From NCBI RefSeq assembly GCF_006517235.1, contig NZ_CP041188.1, positions 868,001 to 932,000 of the forward strand: DNA of 64,000 nt, written 5' to 3'. A program made the position numbers and the translations under genes. The notes below the pieces were generated by a model. It was not told where the DNA came from and made no database searches. It saw only the letters and a program-made list of their open reading frames with translations. This DNA is from Pseudarthrobacter sp. NIBRBAC000502772 (lineage in GTDB: Bacteria; Actinomycetota; Actinomycetes; Actinomycetales; Micrococcaceae). Shown in pieces: positions 16,928 through 25,464 of the stretch (the first letter of the stretch is position 1; each line of letters opens with the position of its first letter).

Positions 16928-18457
16928 ATGAACACACCCATTCTTCAAATGCGAGGAATCACCAAAACCTTTCCGGGCGTGAAGGCCCTGCAGGATGTCA
17001 CCCTTGACGTGAACCGGGGCGAGGTCCACGCCATTTGCGGAGAGAACGGGGCGGGCAAATCCACCCTGATGAAAGTCCTGTCCGGGGTCTACCCGCACAA
17101 CTCCTTCGACGGGGACATCCTTTTCGAAAACGAGCCCTGCAACTTCTCCAGCATCAACGACAGCGAGAAACGCGGCATCGTCATCATCCACCAGGAGCTC
17201 GCGCTGAGCCCCTACCTCTCGATCGCCGAAAACATCTACCTCGGAAACGAGCAGGCCAAAAACGGCTGGGTGGACTGGCGGAAGACCAACCTGGAGGCCG
17301 CGAAACTGCTGGCCCGGGTGGGCCTGAGCGAAAACCCCATCACTCCGGTCCAGCACATCAGTGTGGGCAAGCAGCAGTTGGTGGAAATCGCCAAGGCGCT
17401 CTCGAAGGAAGTCAAGCTCCTCATCCTGGACGAGCCCACAGCGGCGCTCAACGACGAGGACTCCGGCCACCTCCTGGACCTGATCCTGCATCTGAAGGGC
17501 CAGGGCATCACCAGCATCATCATCAGCCACAAACTCAACGAAATCCGCAAAGTCGCAGACGCCGTCACCATCATCCGGGACGGCAAAACCATCGAGACGC
17601 TCCGGCTCGATGAAGGCCAGATCACGCAGGAACGGATTATCCGCGGCATGGTGGGCCGGGACCTGGAAAGCCTCTACCCTGACCGGGACCCGAAGATCGG
17701 GGAGGAAGTCCTGCGGATCGAGGACTGGTCCGTCAGGCATCCCCAGGACCACACACGCATGGTGGTGCACAACGCCAGCCTGAACGTCCGCAAGGGCGAA
17801 GTGGTAGGCCTCGCGGGCCTGATGGGAGCGGGCCGGACCGAGCTGGCCATGAGCGTTTTCGGACGCACTTACGGCACGGCGATGTCCGGGAAGGTGTACA
17901 AGTACGGCAAGGAAATCAACACCTCCACGGTGTCCCAGGCGATCGGGCACGGGATCGCCTATGCCACCGAAGACCGGAAGCACTACGGCCTGAACCTCAT
18001 CGAGGATATCCAGCGGAACATCTCCATGGCCGCGCTCCGCAAGCTGGTCAAGGGCGGCTGGGTGGACAAAAACCGGGAAACGGTGGTGGCCAACGGCTAC
18101 CGCAAGAGCATGAACATCAAGGCGCCCTCAGTTGCTGCCATCACCGGCAAACTGTCCGGCGGAAACCAGCAGAAGGTGGTGCTGAGCAAGTGGATGTTCT
18201 CGGACCCGGACGTGCTGATCCTCGATGAGCCCACGCGCGGGATCGACGTCGGCGCCAAATTCGAGATCTACACAATCATCGCCAGGCTCGCGGCGGAGGG
18301 AAAAGCTGTCATTGTCATCTCCTCGGAACTGCCCGAACTCCTCGGCATCTGCGACAGGATCTACACCCTGTCGGCCGGCCATATCACCGGCGAGGTTCCC
18401 ATCGCCGAAGCATCCCAGGAAACCCTCATGCACTACATGACCCAAGAGAAGGAATAG
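16928..18457 (+). CDS. Multiple-monosaccharide ABC transporter ATPase with two nucleotide-binding domains
   Basis: 509 aa from ATG 16928; a TTG six bases earlier is less likely. Two fused ABC domains: the first has Walker [10 protein letters not shown] at 38-46, a [16 protein letters not shown] signature and Walker [12 protein letters not shown]. The second has a degenerate Walker A (GLMGAGRTE), signature [10 protein letters not shown] and Walker [13 protein letters not shown]. This is the normal asymmetry of the RbsA/MglA/GguA sugar ATPases. It powers import through the downstream permease. It lies in the operon with the ChvE-like lipoprotein and ends four bases before the permease start. 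Confidence 0.92.
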   Translation: MNTPILQMRGITKTFPGVKALQDVTLDVNRGEVHAICGENGAGKSTLMKVLSGVYPHNSFDGDILFENEPCNFSSINDSEKRGIVIIHQELALSPYLSIAENIYLGNEQAKNGWVDWRKTNLEAAKLLARVGLSENPITPVQHISVGKQQLVEIAKALSKEVKLLILDEPTAALNDEDSGHLLDLILHLKGQGITSIIISHKLNEIRKVADAVTIIRDGKTIETLRLDEGQITQERIIRGMVGRDLESLYPDRDPKIGEEVLRIEDWSVRHPQDHTRMVVHNASLNVRKGEVVGLAGLMGAGRTELAMSVFGRTYGTAMSGKVYKYGKEINTSTVSQAIGHGIAYATEDRKHYGLNLIEDIQRNISMAALRKLVKGGWVDKNRETVVANGYRKSMNIKAPSVAAITGKLSGGNQQKVVLSKWMFSDPDVLILDEPTRGIDVGAKFEIYTIIARLAAEGKAVIVISSELPELLGICDRIYTLSAGHITGEVPIAEASQETLMHYMTQEKE

Positions 18458-18461
18458 GACC

Positions 18462-19772
18462 ATGTCCGCCCTACGAGAATCCCTCGGCTTCCTGACAAGC
18501 CGCCTCCGGCAGGTTGGCATCTTCGTTGCCCTGATCCTGATCGTCCTGCTGTTCCAGGTACTGACCAACGGCATCCTCCTGGAGCCGCAGAACGTCACCA
18601 ACCTGGTGGTCCAGAACAGCTACATCCTCATCCTCGCCATCGGCATGGTCATGGTCATTATTGCCGGCCACATCGACCTCTCGGTGGGATCGATCGCCGG
18701 CTTCATCGGCGCCGTCGCCGGCGTCATGATGGTCCACTGGGGCTGGGCCTGGTGGCTGGCCATCCCGGCCTGCCTCCTGGTCGGGGCGCTCGTCGGGGCG
18801 TGGCAGGGATACTGGATCGCCTACGTCGGCATCCCGGCCTTCATCGTCACCCTGGCCGGCATGCTGATCTTCCGCGGCCTGACCCTGATCACCCTGAAGA
18901 ACCAGCAGATCACCCCGTTCCCCTCCGAACTCCGCGCCCTGGGCGGCGGCTTCCTCCCGGACATCTCCGGGGGCACGTCGGTGCTGGAATGGCTGACCGT
19001 CATCCTGGGCGTCGGCGCCACGGTTGCGCTGCTTATCCAGGCGCTCAAGGAACGCCGGATCCGCAAGAAGTTCGACCTCGAAAACGAACCGATGGCCTGG
19101 TTCGCGACCAAGACCACCTTCGTTGCCCTGCTCATGCTGATCATCACGTTCCTCCTCGCGAGCTACCGGGGCACCCCGATCGTCCTGATCGTGCTGGCCG
19201 TCCTGGTGATCGTGTACACGGCGCTGATGAACAACAGCGTCTTCGGCCGCCACACCTACGCGATCGGCGGCAACCTGCACGCAGCAGAGCTGTCCGGGGT
19301 GAAGACCAAAGCCGTCACTTTCCGGCTCTTCGTTAACATGGGCGTCCTGGCGGCACTCGCAGGCCTGGTGTTCACGGCAAGGCTCAACTCGGCACAGCCC
19401 GCCGGCGGCACCGGCTTCGAACTCGACTCTATCGCCGCGGCATTCATCGGCGGCGCCGCAGTCCAAGGCGGCATCGGCACCGTGGCCGGAGCCATGATCG
19501 GCGGCCTGATCATGGGCGTGCTGAACAACGGCATGTCCATCCTGGGTCTCGGCACTGACTACCAGCAGCTCATCAAGGGGCTGGTCCTCCTGCTGGCTGT
19601 CGGCTTCGATATTTTCAACAAGAACCGCAGCGGTGGCGGCGGCAGCACCATCGGGAAGAGGTTCAAGTTCAGGACTTCCCCGCCGGCCACGTCGGAATCC
19701 CATGCACCCGCGGGGACGAAGGACCAGGCGAAGGATCGCCCTGTCCCCGTTTCGGCGGTCAAGCCTGAGTAA
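18462..19772 (+). CDS. Multiple-monosaccharide ABC transporter permease (GguB/XylH-like)
   Basis: 436 aa, ATG 18462 four bases after the ATPase stop, with GGAATAGGA as Shine-Dalgarno. Around ten or more hydrophobic segments; branched-chain/sugar permease features include IAGHIDLSVGSIAGFIGAVAG, IGGNLHAAELSGVKT and GGAAVQGGIGTVAGAMIGGLI. The central extended hydrophilic stretch (LKERRIRKKFDLENEP) is typical of the XylH/GguB branch rather than RbsC. The C-terminal 40 residues are hydrophilic and Lys/Ala/Pro rich. It forms the membrane channel of the importer. Confidence 0.92.
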   Translation: MSALRESLGFLTSRLRQVGIFVALILIVLLFQVLTNGILLEPQNVTNLVVQNSYILILAIGMVMVIIAGHIDLSVGSIAGFIGAVAGVMMVHWGWAWWLAIPACLLVGALVGAWQGYWIAYVGIPAFIVTLAGMLIFRGLTLITLKNQQITPFPSELRALGGGFLPDISGGTSVLEWLTVILGVGATVALLIQALKERRIRKKFDLENEPMAWFATKTTFVALLMLIITFLLASYRGTPIVLIVLAVLVIVYTALMNNSVFGRHTYAIGGNLHAAELSGVKTKAVTFRLFVNMGVLAALAGLVFTARLNSAQPAGGTGFELDSIAAAFIGGAAVQGGIGTVAGAMIGGLIMGVLNNGMSILGLGTDYQQLIKGLVLLLAVGFDIFNKNRSGGGGSTIGKRFKFRTSPPATSESHAPAGTKDQAKDRPVPVSAVKPE

Positions 19773-19809
19773 CCAGGAAACCCACCCCAACTATTAACAA
19801 GGAACCGAT

Positions 19810-20019
19810 ATGTCTACGCCCATAGACCGCATTGAGATAGATGTCGCCAGCCGGCACCTTTTGGACGAAGAGCTTGATGCTGCCGTCCGGCGCCTTCAGG
19901 AAGTCGCCCTCCTCACAGGCACGCACGGCATCCTGGTGACCCGTGTCGCCCCGGGCCGCTACACCGCAACGCTGTCAGATCAGGTTCCTTTCGGGATGAC
20001 CCGCGAACTGGTTTCCTGA
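19810..20019 (+). CDS. Small hypothetical protein downstream of the sugar importer
   Basis: 69 aa, ATG preceded by AAGGAACC. No recognised domain. It is soluble and acidic at first, reading IEIDVASRHLLDEELDAAVRRLQEVALLTGTHGILVTRVAPGRYTATLSD in two stretches, which suggests a helix then two strands. It lies 37 bases after the permease and before the operon terminator, so it is probably co-transcribed with the transporter. Function unknown. Confidence 0.55.
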   Translation: MSTPIDRIEIDVASRHLLDEELDAAVRRLQEVALLTGTHGILVTRVAPGRYTATLSDQVPFGMTRELVS

Positions 20020-20025
20020 GGGCTG

Positions 20026-20046
20026 CCGGAACCGCCGCGGTTCCGG
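20026..20046 (+). terminator. Terminator of the sugar-importer operon
   Basis: CCGGAACCG pairs with CGGTTCCGG around a three-base loop, eight bases after the stop of the small hypothetical gene. There is no strong T tract, as is common in high-GC actinobacteria. Confidence 0.55.
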
Positions 20047-20223
20047 AATCAGGCGCCCCGCCGTCTCGTGACCCTAGGAGTCGGAATCTTTCCTGCGGAA
20101 CTCGAAGAACTTATCTGACTTCAGAGCACCCGGGTTGGCCTTGTTGGCTTTGGACCGTCGTGGGATCAGGATCGCGACGGCTGGTGCGTTGCGCCGGTCA
20201 GCGGATACGCGGACGATGATTGC

Positions 20224-20814
20224 ATGAGCGGAAAGTCCATGAGTGGAAAGCAAAGTCCAAACCGACGCCGGACCTGGATGATCGCTGCGGCGGCCCTTGC
20301 AGCGGTAGGGCTGGTGATTGGGCTTGTGCTGTTCAAGCCCTGGCTTCTCTTTGTGGACGTGAGAGTGGATGAACAGCTCCCCATCGTGGCCAGCAGTCCA
20401 GCGCAAGCACAACCGACTCCGCCTACACCCTTGGCGCCGACTCCGGCACCTATGCCTGCAGGCCCGGTGCAGCTGGCTGTGGGTACGCTAATCAGCCATG
20501 AACACGCCACCACGGGAACTGTCCGGATCGTACAGCAGCCAGACGGCGCCAGGCTGCTCACGCTCGAAAACCTGGATACGTCCAATGGTCCGGATGTGCA
20601 CGTCTGGTTAAGTGCCGCCCACGTGGTGGAAGGAACGGCCGGGTGGTTCACCGCCGGCTCCGCTGATTACTACGACCTCGGCCTGATCAAAGGAAATCAG
20701 GGCAATCAGGTTTACCAGATTCCCGCCGACGTTGACCTGTCGAAGTACCCGTCAGTTGACCTGTGGTGCGTTCAGTTCAGCGTGTCGTTCGGTGCTGCCG
20801 AGCTGGTCACCTGA
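20224..20814 (+). CDS. DM13-domain membrane-anchored protein
   Basis: 196 aa. The N-terminus is basic and is followed by one transmembrane helix (about 18-38, AAAALAAVGLVIGLVLF). A Pro-rich linker then spans about 57-82. The C-terminal 110 residues match the DM13 pattern: GTLISHEHATTGTVRIV, LENLDTSNGPDVHVWLSA, DLGLIKGNQGNQVYQIP and the conserved DLWCVQFSVSFGAA with a single Cys. DM13 domains are proposed redox or electron-transfer modules in secreted and anchored proteins; this is family knowledge, not shown here. Likely exposed on the outer face of the membrane. A second in-frame ATG 15 bases later is an alternative start. Confidence 0.8.
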   Translation: MSGKSMSGKQSPNRRRTWMIAAAALAAVGLVIGLVLFKPWLLFVDVRVDEQLPIVASSPAQAQPTPPTPLAPTPAPMPAGPVQLAVGTLISHEHATTGTVRIVQQPDGARLLTLENLDTSNGPDVHVWLSAAHVVEGTAGWFTAGSADYYDLGLIKGNQGNQVYQIPADVDLSKYPSVDLWCVQFSVSFGAAELVT

Positions 20815-20843
20815 GACGGCATCTGGCCATGACCTGAGACGTG

Positions 20844-20881
20844 GCTGGCCGCCGCGTCCCCCAAGGAGCGCGGCGGCCAGC
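20844..20881. terminator. Hairpin terminator after the DM13 gene
   Basis: GCTGGCCGCCGCG (20844-20856) pairs perfectly with CGCGGCGGCCAGC (20869-20881), 13 bp, between the convergent DM13 and YtxH-like genes. Confidence 0.7.
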
Positions 20882-20963
20882 AACGACCATTTTAAGCACA
20901 ATTTCAACGTGGCTTCCGTGTCACACGGCGAATCCCGCGTAACGTCCCTGCAACGATCCCCGA

Positions 20964-21401
20964 TCATTCCCGTCGGGGGTCAACGTTCGTGGCTGCGCCG
21001 GCAGTAGTGGCGCCGCCTTCACCGGACCAGTCCTGGCCCTGGTTGTCATTGAACGCGGGGTCTGACTCAACGTCCGATGTCCCCAGGTTCACCGTTTCCG
21101 GGTGCTTGCTGTGGGCGGGAACGTGATCGCCCACCGCGGCACTGCCGGACGCGGTGTCGTGGTGCACGGCCGAGCCGATGACTGTGCCCGCCCGGCGCGC
21201 AGCCTCACCGAGCTGGTCCGCCACGTCGGGAGCCTTCTCCTTGATGGCCGAAGCGGCGGCACTGACCTTGTCCTGGACCGGCTTACTGTCCCAGATGCTC
21301 GCCGCCCTGGCCTTGAGCTTGTCGTACGCAGCCCGGCCGGACCGCGATCCCAGGACGTAACCCGCCGCGATGCCAATACCCAAAAGAAGTTTAGATTTCA
21401 T
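20964..21401 (-). CDS. YtxH-like small membrane-associated protein
   Basis: 145 aa. It begins MKSKLLLGIGIAAGYVLGSR, a short hydrophobic N-terminus with the Gly-rich GxxxGYxxGxRxGR pattern seen in YtxH-type general-stress proteins. A basic/Ala-rich helix follows (about 22-65, KLKARAASIWDSKPVQDKVSAAA) and then a disordered acidic tail. Family members are stress-associated; a molecular role is not established. It lies next to a GlsB/YeaQ-type stress membrane gene on the same strand. Confidence 0.65.
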   Translation of the reverse strand: MKSKLLLGIGIAAGYVLGSRSGRAAYDKLKARAASIWDSKPVQDKVSAAASAIKEKAPDVADQLGEAARRAGTVIGSAVHHDTASGSAAVGDHVPAHSKHPETVNLGTSDVESDPAFNDNQGQDWSGEGGATTAGAATNVDPRRE

Positions 21402-21461
21402 AATGAACTCCAGCTCGTTGAGAAGGTGTCAGTCCCCGATCCGCTTGGCCGGGGAAAGAAA

Positions 21462-21492
21462 ACCGGCCCCGGGATGTTGTCCCGGGGCCGGT
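21462..21492 (-). terminator. Intrinsic terminator of the GlsB/YeaQ-like gene
   Basis: A perfect 13-bp stem pairs 21462-21474 with 21480-21492 around a five-base loop. On the minus strand it is followed by TTTTCTTT, giving a good Rho-independent terminator 19 bases after the stop. Confidence 0.8.
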
Positions 21493-21511
21493 GTTCATGC
21501 CGGTGACGACG

Positions 21512-21778
21512 CTAGCTGCGAACGCTCCGCTTGGTGACCATGCTGTAAACCAGCAGCACGATGATCGAGCCGGCGATCGCGAGCAGCCAGGTCTGCAGCG
21601 AGAAGAACTCCTGCAGCGGCGCGTTGAAGAGCAGCCCGCCAAGCCAGCCGCCGAGGAACGCACCGACGACGCCCAGGATGAGGGTGATGATCCAGCCGCC
21701 ACCCTGCTTGCCCGGAAGGATCGCCTTAGCGATCGCGCCGGCAATAAGGCCAAGAATCAAAAATGCAAAGAAACCCAT
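21512..21778 (-). CDS. GlsB/YeaQ/YmgE-family membrane protein
   Basis: 88 aa, three hydrophobic segments. The diagnostic Gly-rich pattern is clear: MGFFAFLILGLIAGAIAKAI, then LPGKQGGGWIITLILGVVGAFLGGWLGG, and a last helix LLAIAGSIIVLLVYSMV. Members of this transglycosylase-associated family are small stress-induced inner-membrane proteins of unclear function. The start follows GAAAGAAGGAACGACA, a good Shine-Dalgarno. It has its own terminator and is probably a single-gene unit. Confidence 0.85.
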   Translation of the reverse strand: MGFFAFLILGLIAGAIAKAILPGKQGGGWIITLILGVVGAFLGGWLGGLLFNAPLQEFFSLQTWLLAIAGSIIVLLVYSMVTKRSVRS

Positions 21779-21912
21779 TTTGTCGTTCCTTCTTTCCTAC
21801 ATCAGGGAGGTGCCCGGATCCCGGGCACGCTTCATCCCTCTGCCCCAATACTAATCATGCTTACTTTATTTTCGCCACTCTGAATCTCCGCGGAAAGCCT
21901 GTTCGGGCCCTC

Positions 21913-22746
21913 TCAGTGCCCTGTTGCGTCCGAATCGTTACCGGCGCCGGGCCCCTCGTCCAGGATGGCAAGTTCCGCGAGATCCTGCCGATCCAGGGCG
22001 AAATCGAAGATGTCCAGGTTTTCCTGCATCCGCTCGGGATTTCCTGATTTGGGAATGACTACAAGTCCCTTCTCAATATGCCAGCGCAGCACCAGTTGAG
22101 CCGGGGTCTTGTCGTATTTTTCACCCAGCTGCGCAAGCAGGGGAGCGCCCAACAGGCTTGCCCCCGACCCGCCCAGCGGGCTGTACGATTCCGTGACAAT
22201 TCCATGCCGGGCGTTGAACTCCCGTTCCGCCTCGCGGGTGATCGCCGGGCTCAGCTGGATCTGGTTCACCGCAGGCACAACGTCGGTTTCGGCCAGCAGC
22301 CGTTCCAGGTGTGCCGGTTTGAAGTTGGAGACGCCGATGGACCGGACTTTGCCCTCCGCCTGCAGCCGCTCAAACGTCTTCCACGTCGAGACGAAATCAT
22401 CGCGCGCAGGGAGCGGCCAGTGGATCAGCAGCAGGTCCACGTAGTCCAGCCCCATGCGCGTCAGCGACCCCTCCAACCCCGCCACCGCGCGGTCCTCGCC
22501 TTGGAACTGGCCGTCCAGCTTGGTGGTGACGAAGATTTCGCTTCGGTCCACCCCGCCTGCGCGGATGCCGTTCCCTACGCCTTCCTCATTGCCGTATTTC
22601 ACTGCCGTATCGATGTGCCGGTACCCGGCTTCCAGGGCCTGTACGACGGCGGTAGCCACCTGTTCGTCGTCCAGCGGCCAGGTGCCGAGCCCCAGCTGCG
22701 GAATGCTGTAGCCGTCGTTGAGCATGATGAGCGGTGAGAGAGTCAT
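21913..22746 (-). CDS. Aldo/keto reductase (AKR5-like)
   Basis: 277 aa. The complete catalytic tetrad is visible: Asp46 and Tyr51 (GYRHIDTAVKYGNE), Lys76 (FVTTKLDG) and His109 (LLIHWPLP). The NADPH-binding end reads VVIPKSGNPERMQENL. It resembles the 2,5-diketo-D-gluconate/glyoxal reductase branch. Substrate is not readable. It starts 28 bases after the rhamnogalacturonan lyase stop on the same strand and may be co-transcribed with it, which would fit reduction of sugars released from pectin. It is one of three AKRs within 6.5 kb. Confidence 0.85.
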   Translation of the reverse strand: MTLSPLIMLNDGYSIPQLGLGTWPLDDEQVATAVVQALEAGYRHIDTAVKYGNEEGVGNGIRAGGVDRSEIFVTTKLDGQFQGEDRAVAGLEGSLTRMGLDYVDLLLIHWPLPARDDFVSTWKTFERLQAEGKVRSIGVSNFKPAHLERLLAETDVVPAVNQIQLSPAITREAEREFNARHGIVTESYSPLGGSGASLLGAPLLAQLGEKYDKTPAQLVLRWHIEKGLVVIPKSGNPERMQENLDIFDFALDRQDLAELAILDEGPGAGNDSDATGH

Positions 22747-22774
22747 TTCAACAGTCTGCCGTGCTTTCGCCTGC

Positions 22775-25330
22775 CTAGCCTTCGAATGCCCGGAGAATAT
22801 TTCCGGCCTGGTAGTCGAGTACTGTTCGTGCCACGTCGGATACCTGATCTGGCTCCTTTTGCTGGTCCAGGAACTTCACAAAGCGCTGGATGGCCTGTGC
22901 CGCTTGGGAAGCATCGCCGTCGTCCACTGCCTTTGCCGCCTCCTGCACACCCGCTGCCAGCTGCTTCGCGACCGGGCCCGCCACGTCGCCGGACTCCACC
23001 AGGTCCTCCACAGCCTGTTGGAGGGCTTTCACACTGCCCGGAAGCCAGGCTGCGCGCAGCGGCACGTCACCGAAGTGCATGTCCGAAGCGAAGTAGAAGT
23101 CCGTGTAAGACGGCTGGTTGTACGTGGTGTTCTGCCGGGTAACTTCAGCGCGGTACTGCGGGTCGTGCATGAGCGTGTAGAGCTTGTGGTTGGTCACTTC
23201 GGTGCTCAGGTACATCCGGAGCGCTGAGCTGTCGGCCGTCCGGACCAGCATTTCCTCGCGCCAGTCACCCACTACGTCTGCAACGAGGCTCGGGGTGCCT
23301 TTGGTGCCGTTGTTGGTCCGGGTGTCCGTGGCGGTGAGCAGCCTGCCGCGCTTCCAGTCGTCAATGCTGGGGGTCTGGTCGCCGGAGCCGTTAATGATCT
23401 GGGTTGTCATGTCCGCAGCCCACTTGATGCTCATGTTGGTACCCGGACTGGTGGCGGAAAGCTTGTCGCCGTCAGCCGACTGCATGCCAATGGCCCAGTT
23501 TTCGATGCCGGGCACTGCAGGATCAACGTCGCCGATCATGCCGCGGCCGGTGTCCTTCCCCGAATAGGCGCCGAACAGTGCCTCGCCGGTGGCGGCGTCG
23601 CGCATGGCGTAGCCATAGGGGGCGTAGGTGCCGCCTTCATGCACCGTGAAGATCTCCTTGCCGGGGCGGGCCGGATCAATGTCCGTGACGTGCATGGCAT
23701 CGCCGTGGCCCAGCCGGGCCTCCTCTCCCGGGGTGGCGCTGCCGGCCGGCATGGTGTCGGACGAGCTGTACAGCAGCGAACCGTCGTCGTCGATGGTGGC
23801 CGAGCCGTACACAATTTCCTGCTTGCCGTCACCGTCCACGTCGGAGGCGCTGAGGGAGTGGAAGCCCTGCGTGGTGAGTGTGCCGAACTCGGGGTCCGTC
23901 CCGTCCCGGCCGTGCGGGCTGTCCTTGAAGGGGTTGGTCATGGGCGCCCAGCCCGAGTCCACGTTCCACACTGGGGAGAGGTTGGCGCCGTCCCAGGTGT
24001 AGGCGGCAAGTGTGCTGCGCGTGTAATAGCCGCGGGCAAACACGGCGGCGGGCTTCTTGCCATCCAAATAGGCGACGCCGGCCAGGAACCTGTCCACGCG
24101 GTTGCCGGGTTCGATCCGGGCCATGGCGTAGTCGCCCCACATCAGGCCGTCGTCGTGCCTGCCGGGCTCATACGCAACCGTCTTCAGTTCCTTGCCCGTG
24201 GCGCCCTCAAAGACGGTGAGGTATTCCGGGCCGGAAACGATGAACCCCTCAAAGGCGCGCAGGTTGTTCCGCGCGCTGCGGGACGGGGCAAACACGTCCA
24301 TGAAGTAGTCCGTCACCGCTTCGGCGTCCTCACGCGACAGCGGGTACTGGTACTGGGGCGCGATGCCGAAGGCTTCTTCCAGGGTGGCGGGCCAGTTGCC
24401 GGCCTTGACCTCGGGGTGGTCGCTCCAGCCCAGGAACGTGTCCACCATGTGCCGGTGGTAGTCGGCGGCGCTCATCCGGTAATCGTCGGAGTTGGAATAG
24501 CCGGCGTCGAGGTCCTTCTGCAGCAGCGGGACGAACGACTCGCCAGCCACCGAGCCGTCCGGATTGTAGGAGAGGGTCTTGGTGCCCGGCGCTGTCTTGA
24601 ACATCATTTCCGAACGTCCGTCGCCGTCGAAATCGTTCACCAGCATCTGCGTGTAGTGGGCGCCGGACCGGATGTTGACGCCCAGGTCGATCCGGTGGAG
24701 CAGCGTACCGTCGGCCTTGTAGGTGTCCACGTAGGTGTTGCCCGTGTAGCCAACCTGGGAGACGTCCTTGGAGTTGTTCGGATCCCACTTGACCACGAAC
24801 TCGTACTGGCCATCGCCGTCGACGTCTCCCACCGAAGCATCGTTCGCCGAGTAGGTGTACGCCTGGCCGGCGGGCGTCACGCCGTCGGCCGGCTTTTTCA
24901 GCGGGATGTCCTTGAAGTTGCCGCCCCACGAGGTGGCAGTGGCGCTCCGGTCCAGTTCAACGCCGCCGACGACGGCACGCACGTCATATGCCGACGACGC
25001 GGTTCCGGCGGCGTCAAGGTAGTTCGTGCTGTCTGTGACTGTTGCGAGCTTCTGGCCGTCGCGGTACACATTGAAGTCGGTGCCGGTGAGGCCTGTGGCG
25101 GACGAGCCGGTTGCCTCGTGGCCCAAGAGGCGCCAGCTCAGGAAGACGCCCTCGGATGTGCCGGCAGCAACCAGCCCGCGGTCCAGATAATCCAGCTGTA
25201 CGCCCGCCGTGGCGGGCTTCGCGGAAGGCCCGACGGCGGCTGCCGGGGTGGTGAGGCACCCCACGGTCAGGGCGAGGCCCGCAGCTGTGGCCACCGAAAA
25301 ACGGCGCACGGATATCCTGCTCGGATTCAT
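22775..25330 (-). CDS. Secreted PL11 rhamnogalacturonan lyase with C-terminal FIMAH-like domain
   Basis: 851 aa. Signal peptide: MNPSRISVRRFSVATAAGL then a hydrophobic stretch ending near TTPAAA (27-32). The body matches PL11 (YesW/YesX type): an N-terminal fibronectin-like part (VFLSWRLLG, FNVYRDGQ), then an eight-bladed propeller with repeated calcium-binding DVDGDGQYE, DFDGDGRSE and DVDGDGKQE motifs and YGYAMRDAATGE. PL11 enzymes cleave the rhamnose-galacturonate backbone of pectin by beta-elimination. The last 95 residues (from about 755) are helical, with SGDVAGPVAKQL and ALDYQAG-like repeats fitting a FIMAH domain, an unusual addition. A LacI-type operator precedes the gene. Confidence 0.9.
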   Translation of the reverse strand: MNPSRISVRRFSVATAAGLALTVGCLTTPAAAVGPSAKPATAGVQLDYLDRGLVAAGTSEGVFLSWRLLGHEATGSSATGLTGTDFNVYRDGQKLATVTDSTNYLDAAGTASSAYDVRAVVGGVELDRSATATSWGGNFKDIPLKKPADGVTPAGQAYTYSANDASVGDVDGDGQYEFVVKWDPNNSKDVSQVGYTGNTYVDTYKADGTLLHRIDLGVNIRSGAHYTQMLVNDFDGDGRSEMMFKTAPGTKTLSYNPDGSVAGESFVPLLQKDLDAGYSNSDDYRMSAADYHRHMVDTFLGWSDHPEVKAGNWPATLEEAFGIAPQYQYPLSREDAEAVTDYFMDVFAPSRSARNNLRAFEGFIVSGPEYLTVFEGATGKELKTVAYEPGRHDDGLMWGDYAMARIEPGNRVDRFLAGVAYLDGKKPAAVFARGYYTRSTLAAYTWDGANLSPVWNVDSGWAPMTNPFKDSPHGRDGTDPEFGTLTTQGFHSLSASDVDGDGKQEIVYGSATIDDDGSLLYSSSDTMPAGSATPGEEARLGHGDAMHVTDIDPARPGKEIFTVHEGGTYAPYGYAMRDAATGEALFGAYSGKDTGRGMIGDVDPAVPGIENWAIGMQSADGDKLSATSPGTNMSIKWAADMTTQIINGSGDQTPSIDDWKRGRLLTATDTRTNNGTKGTPSLVADVVGDWREEMLVRTADSSALRMYLSTEVTNHKLYTLMHDPQYRAEVTRQNTTYNQPSYTDFYFASDMHFGDVPLRAAWLPGSVKALQQAVEDLVESGDVAGPVAKQLAAGVQEAAKAVDDGDASQAAQAIQRFVKFLDQQKEPDQVSDVARTVLDYQAGNILRAFEG

Positions 25331-25355
25331 CAGTGAATCCTTTCAATTTTGGATT

Positions 25356-25404
25356 GGGAAAACGCTTCCCCAGTAACCTAGTGGGGGTGTGTGCCACAAA
25401 TCAA
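25356..25404 (-). promoter_or_regulatory. Promoter and LacI-family operator of the rhamnogalacturonan lyase
   Basis: On the minus strand TTGATT (25399-25404) and TAGGTT are 18 bases apart. The imperfect palindrome GGGAAGCGTTTTCCC (25356-25370) lies just downstream, 26 bases before the ATG. The GAAGCGTTTTCC form is typical of LacI/GalR operators and differs from those of the amylase and ABC loci. Confidence 0.6.
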
Positions 25405-25464
25405 CCCTTGCGCCCGGCGGGAATCCCGAGTATTTAGAACGTTGTAAATGATGGCCGGGCGCCG

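Noticed and set aside
23639..25336. 565-codon open frame on the plus strand
   Set aside because: Antisense to the PL11 lyase; Val/Gly/Arg-rich composition without domain features.
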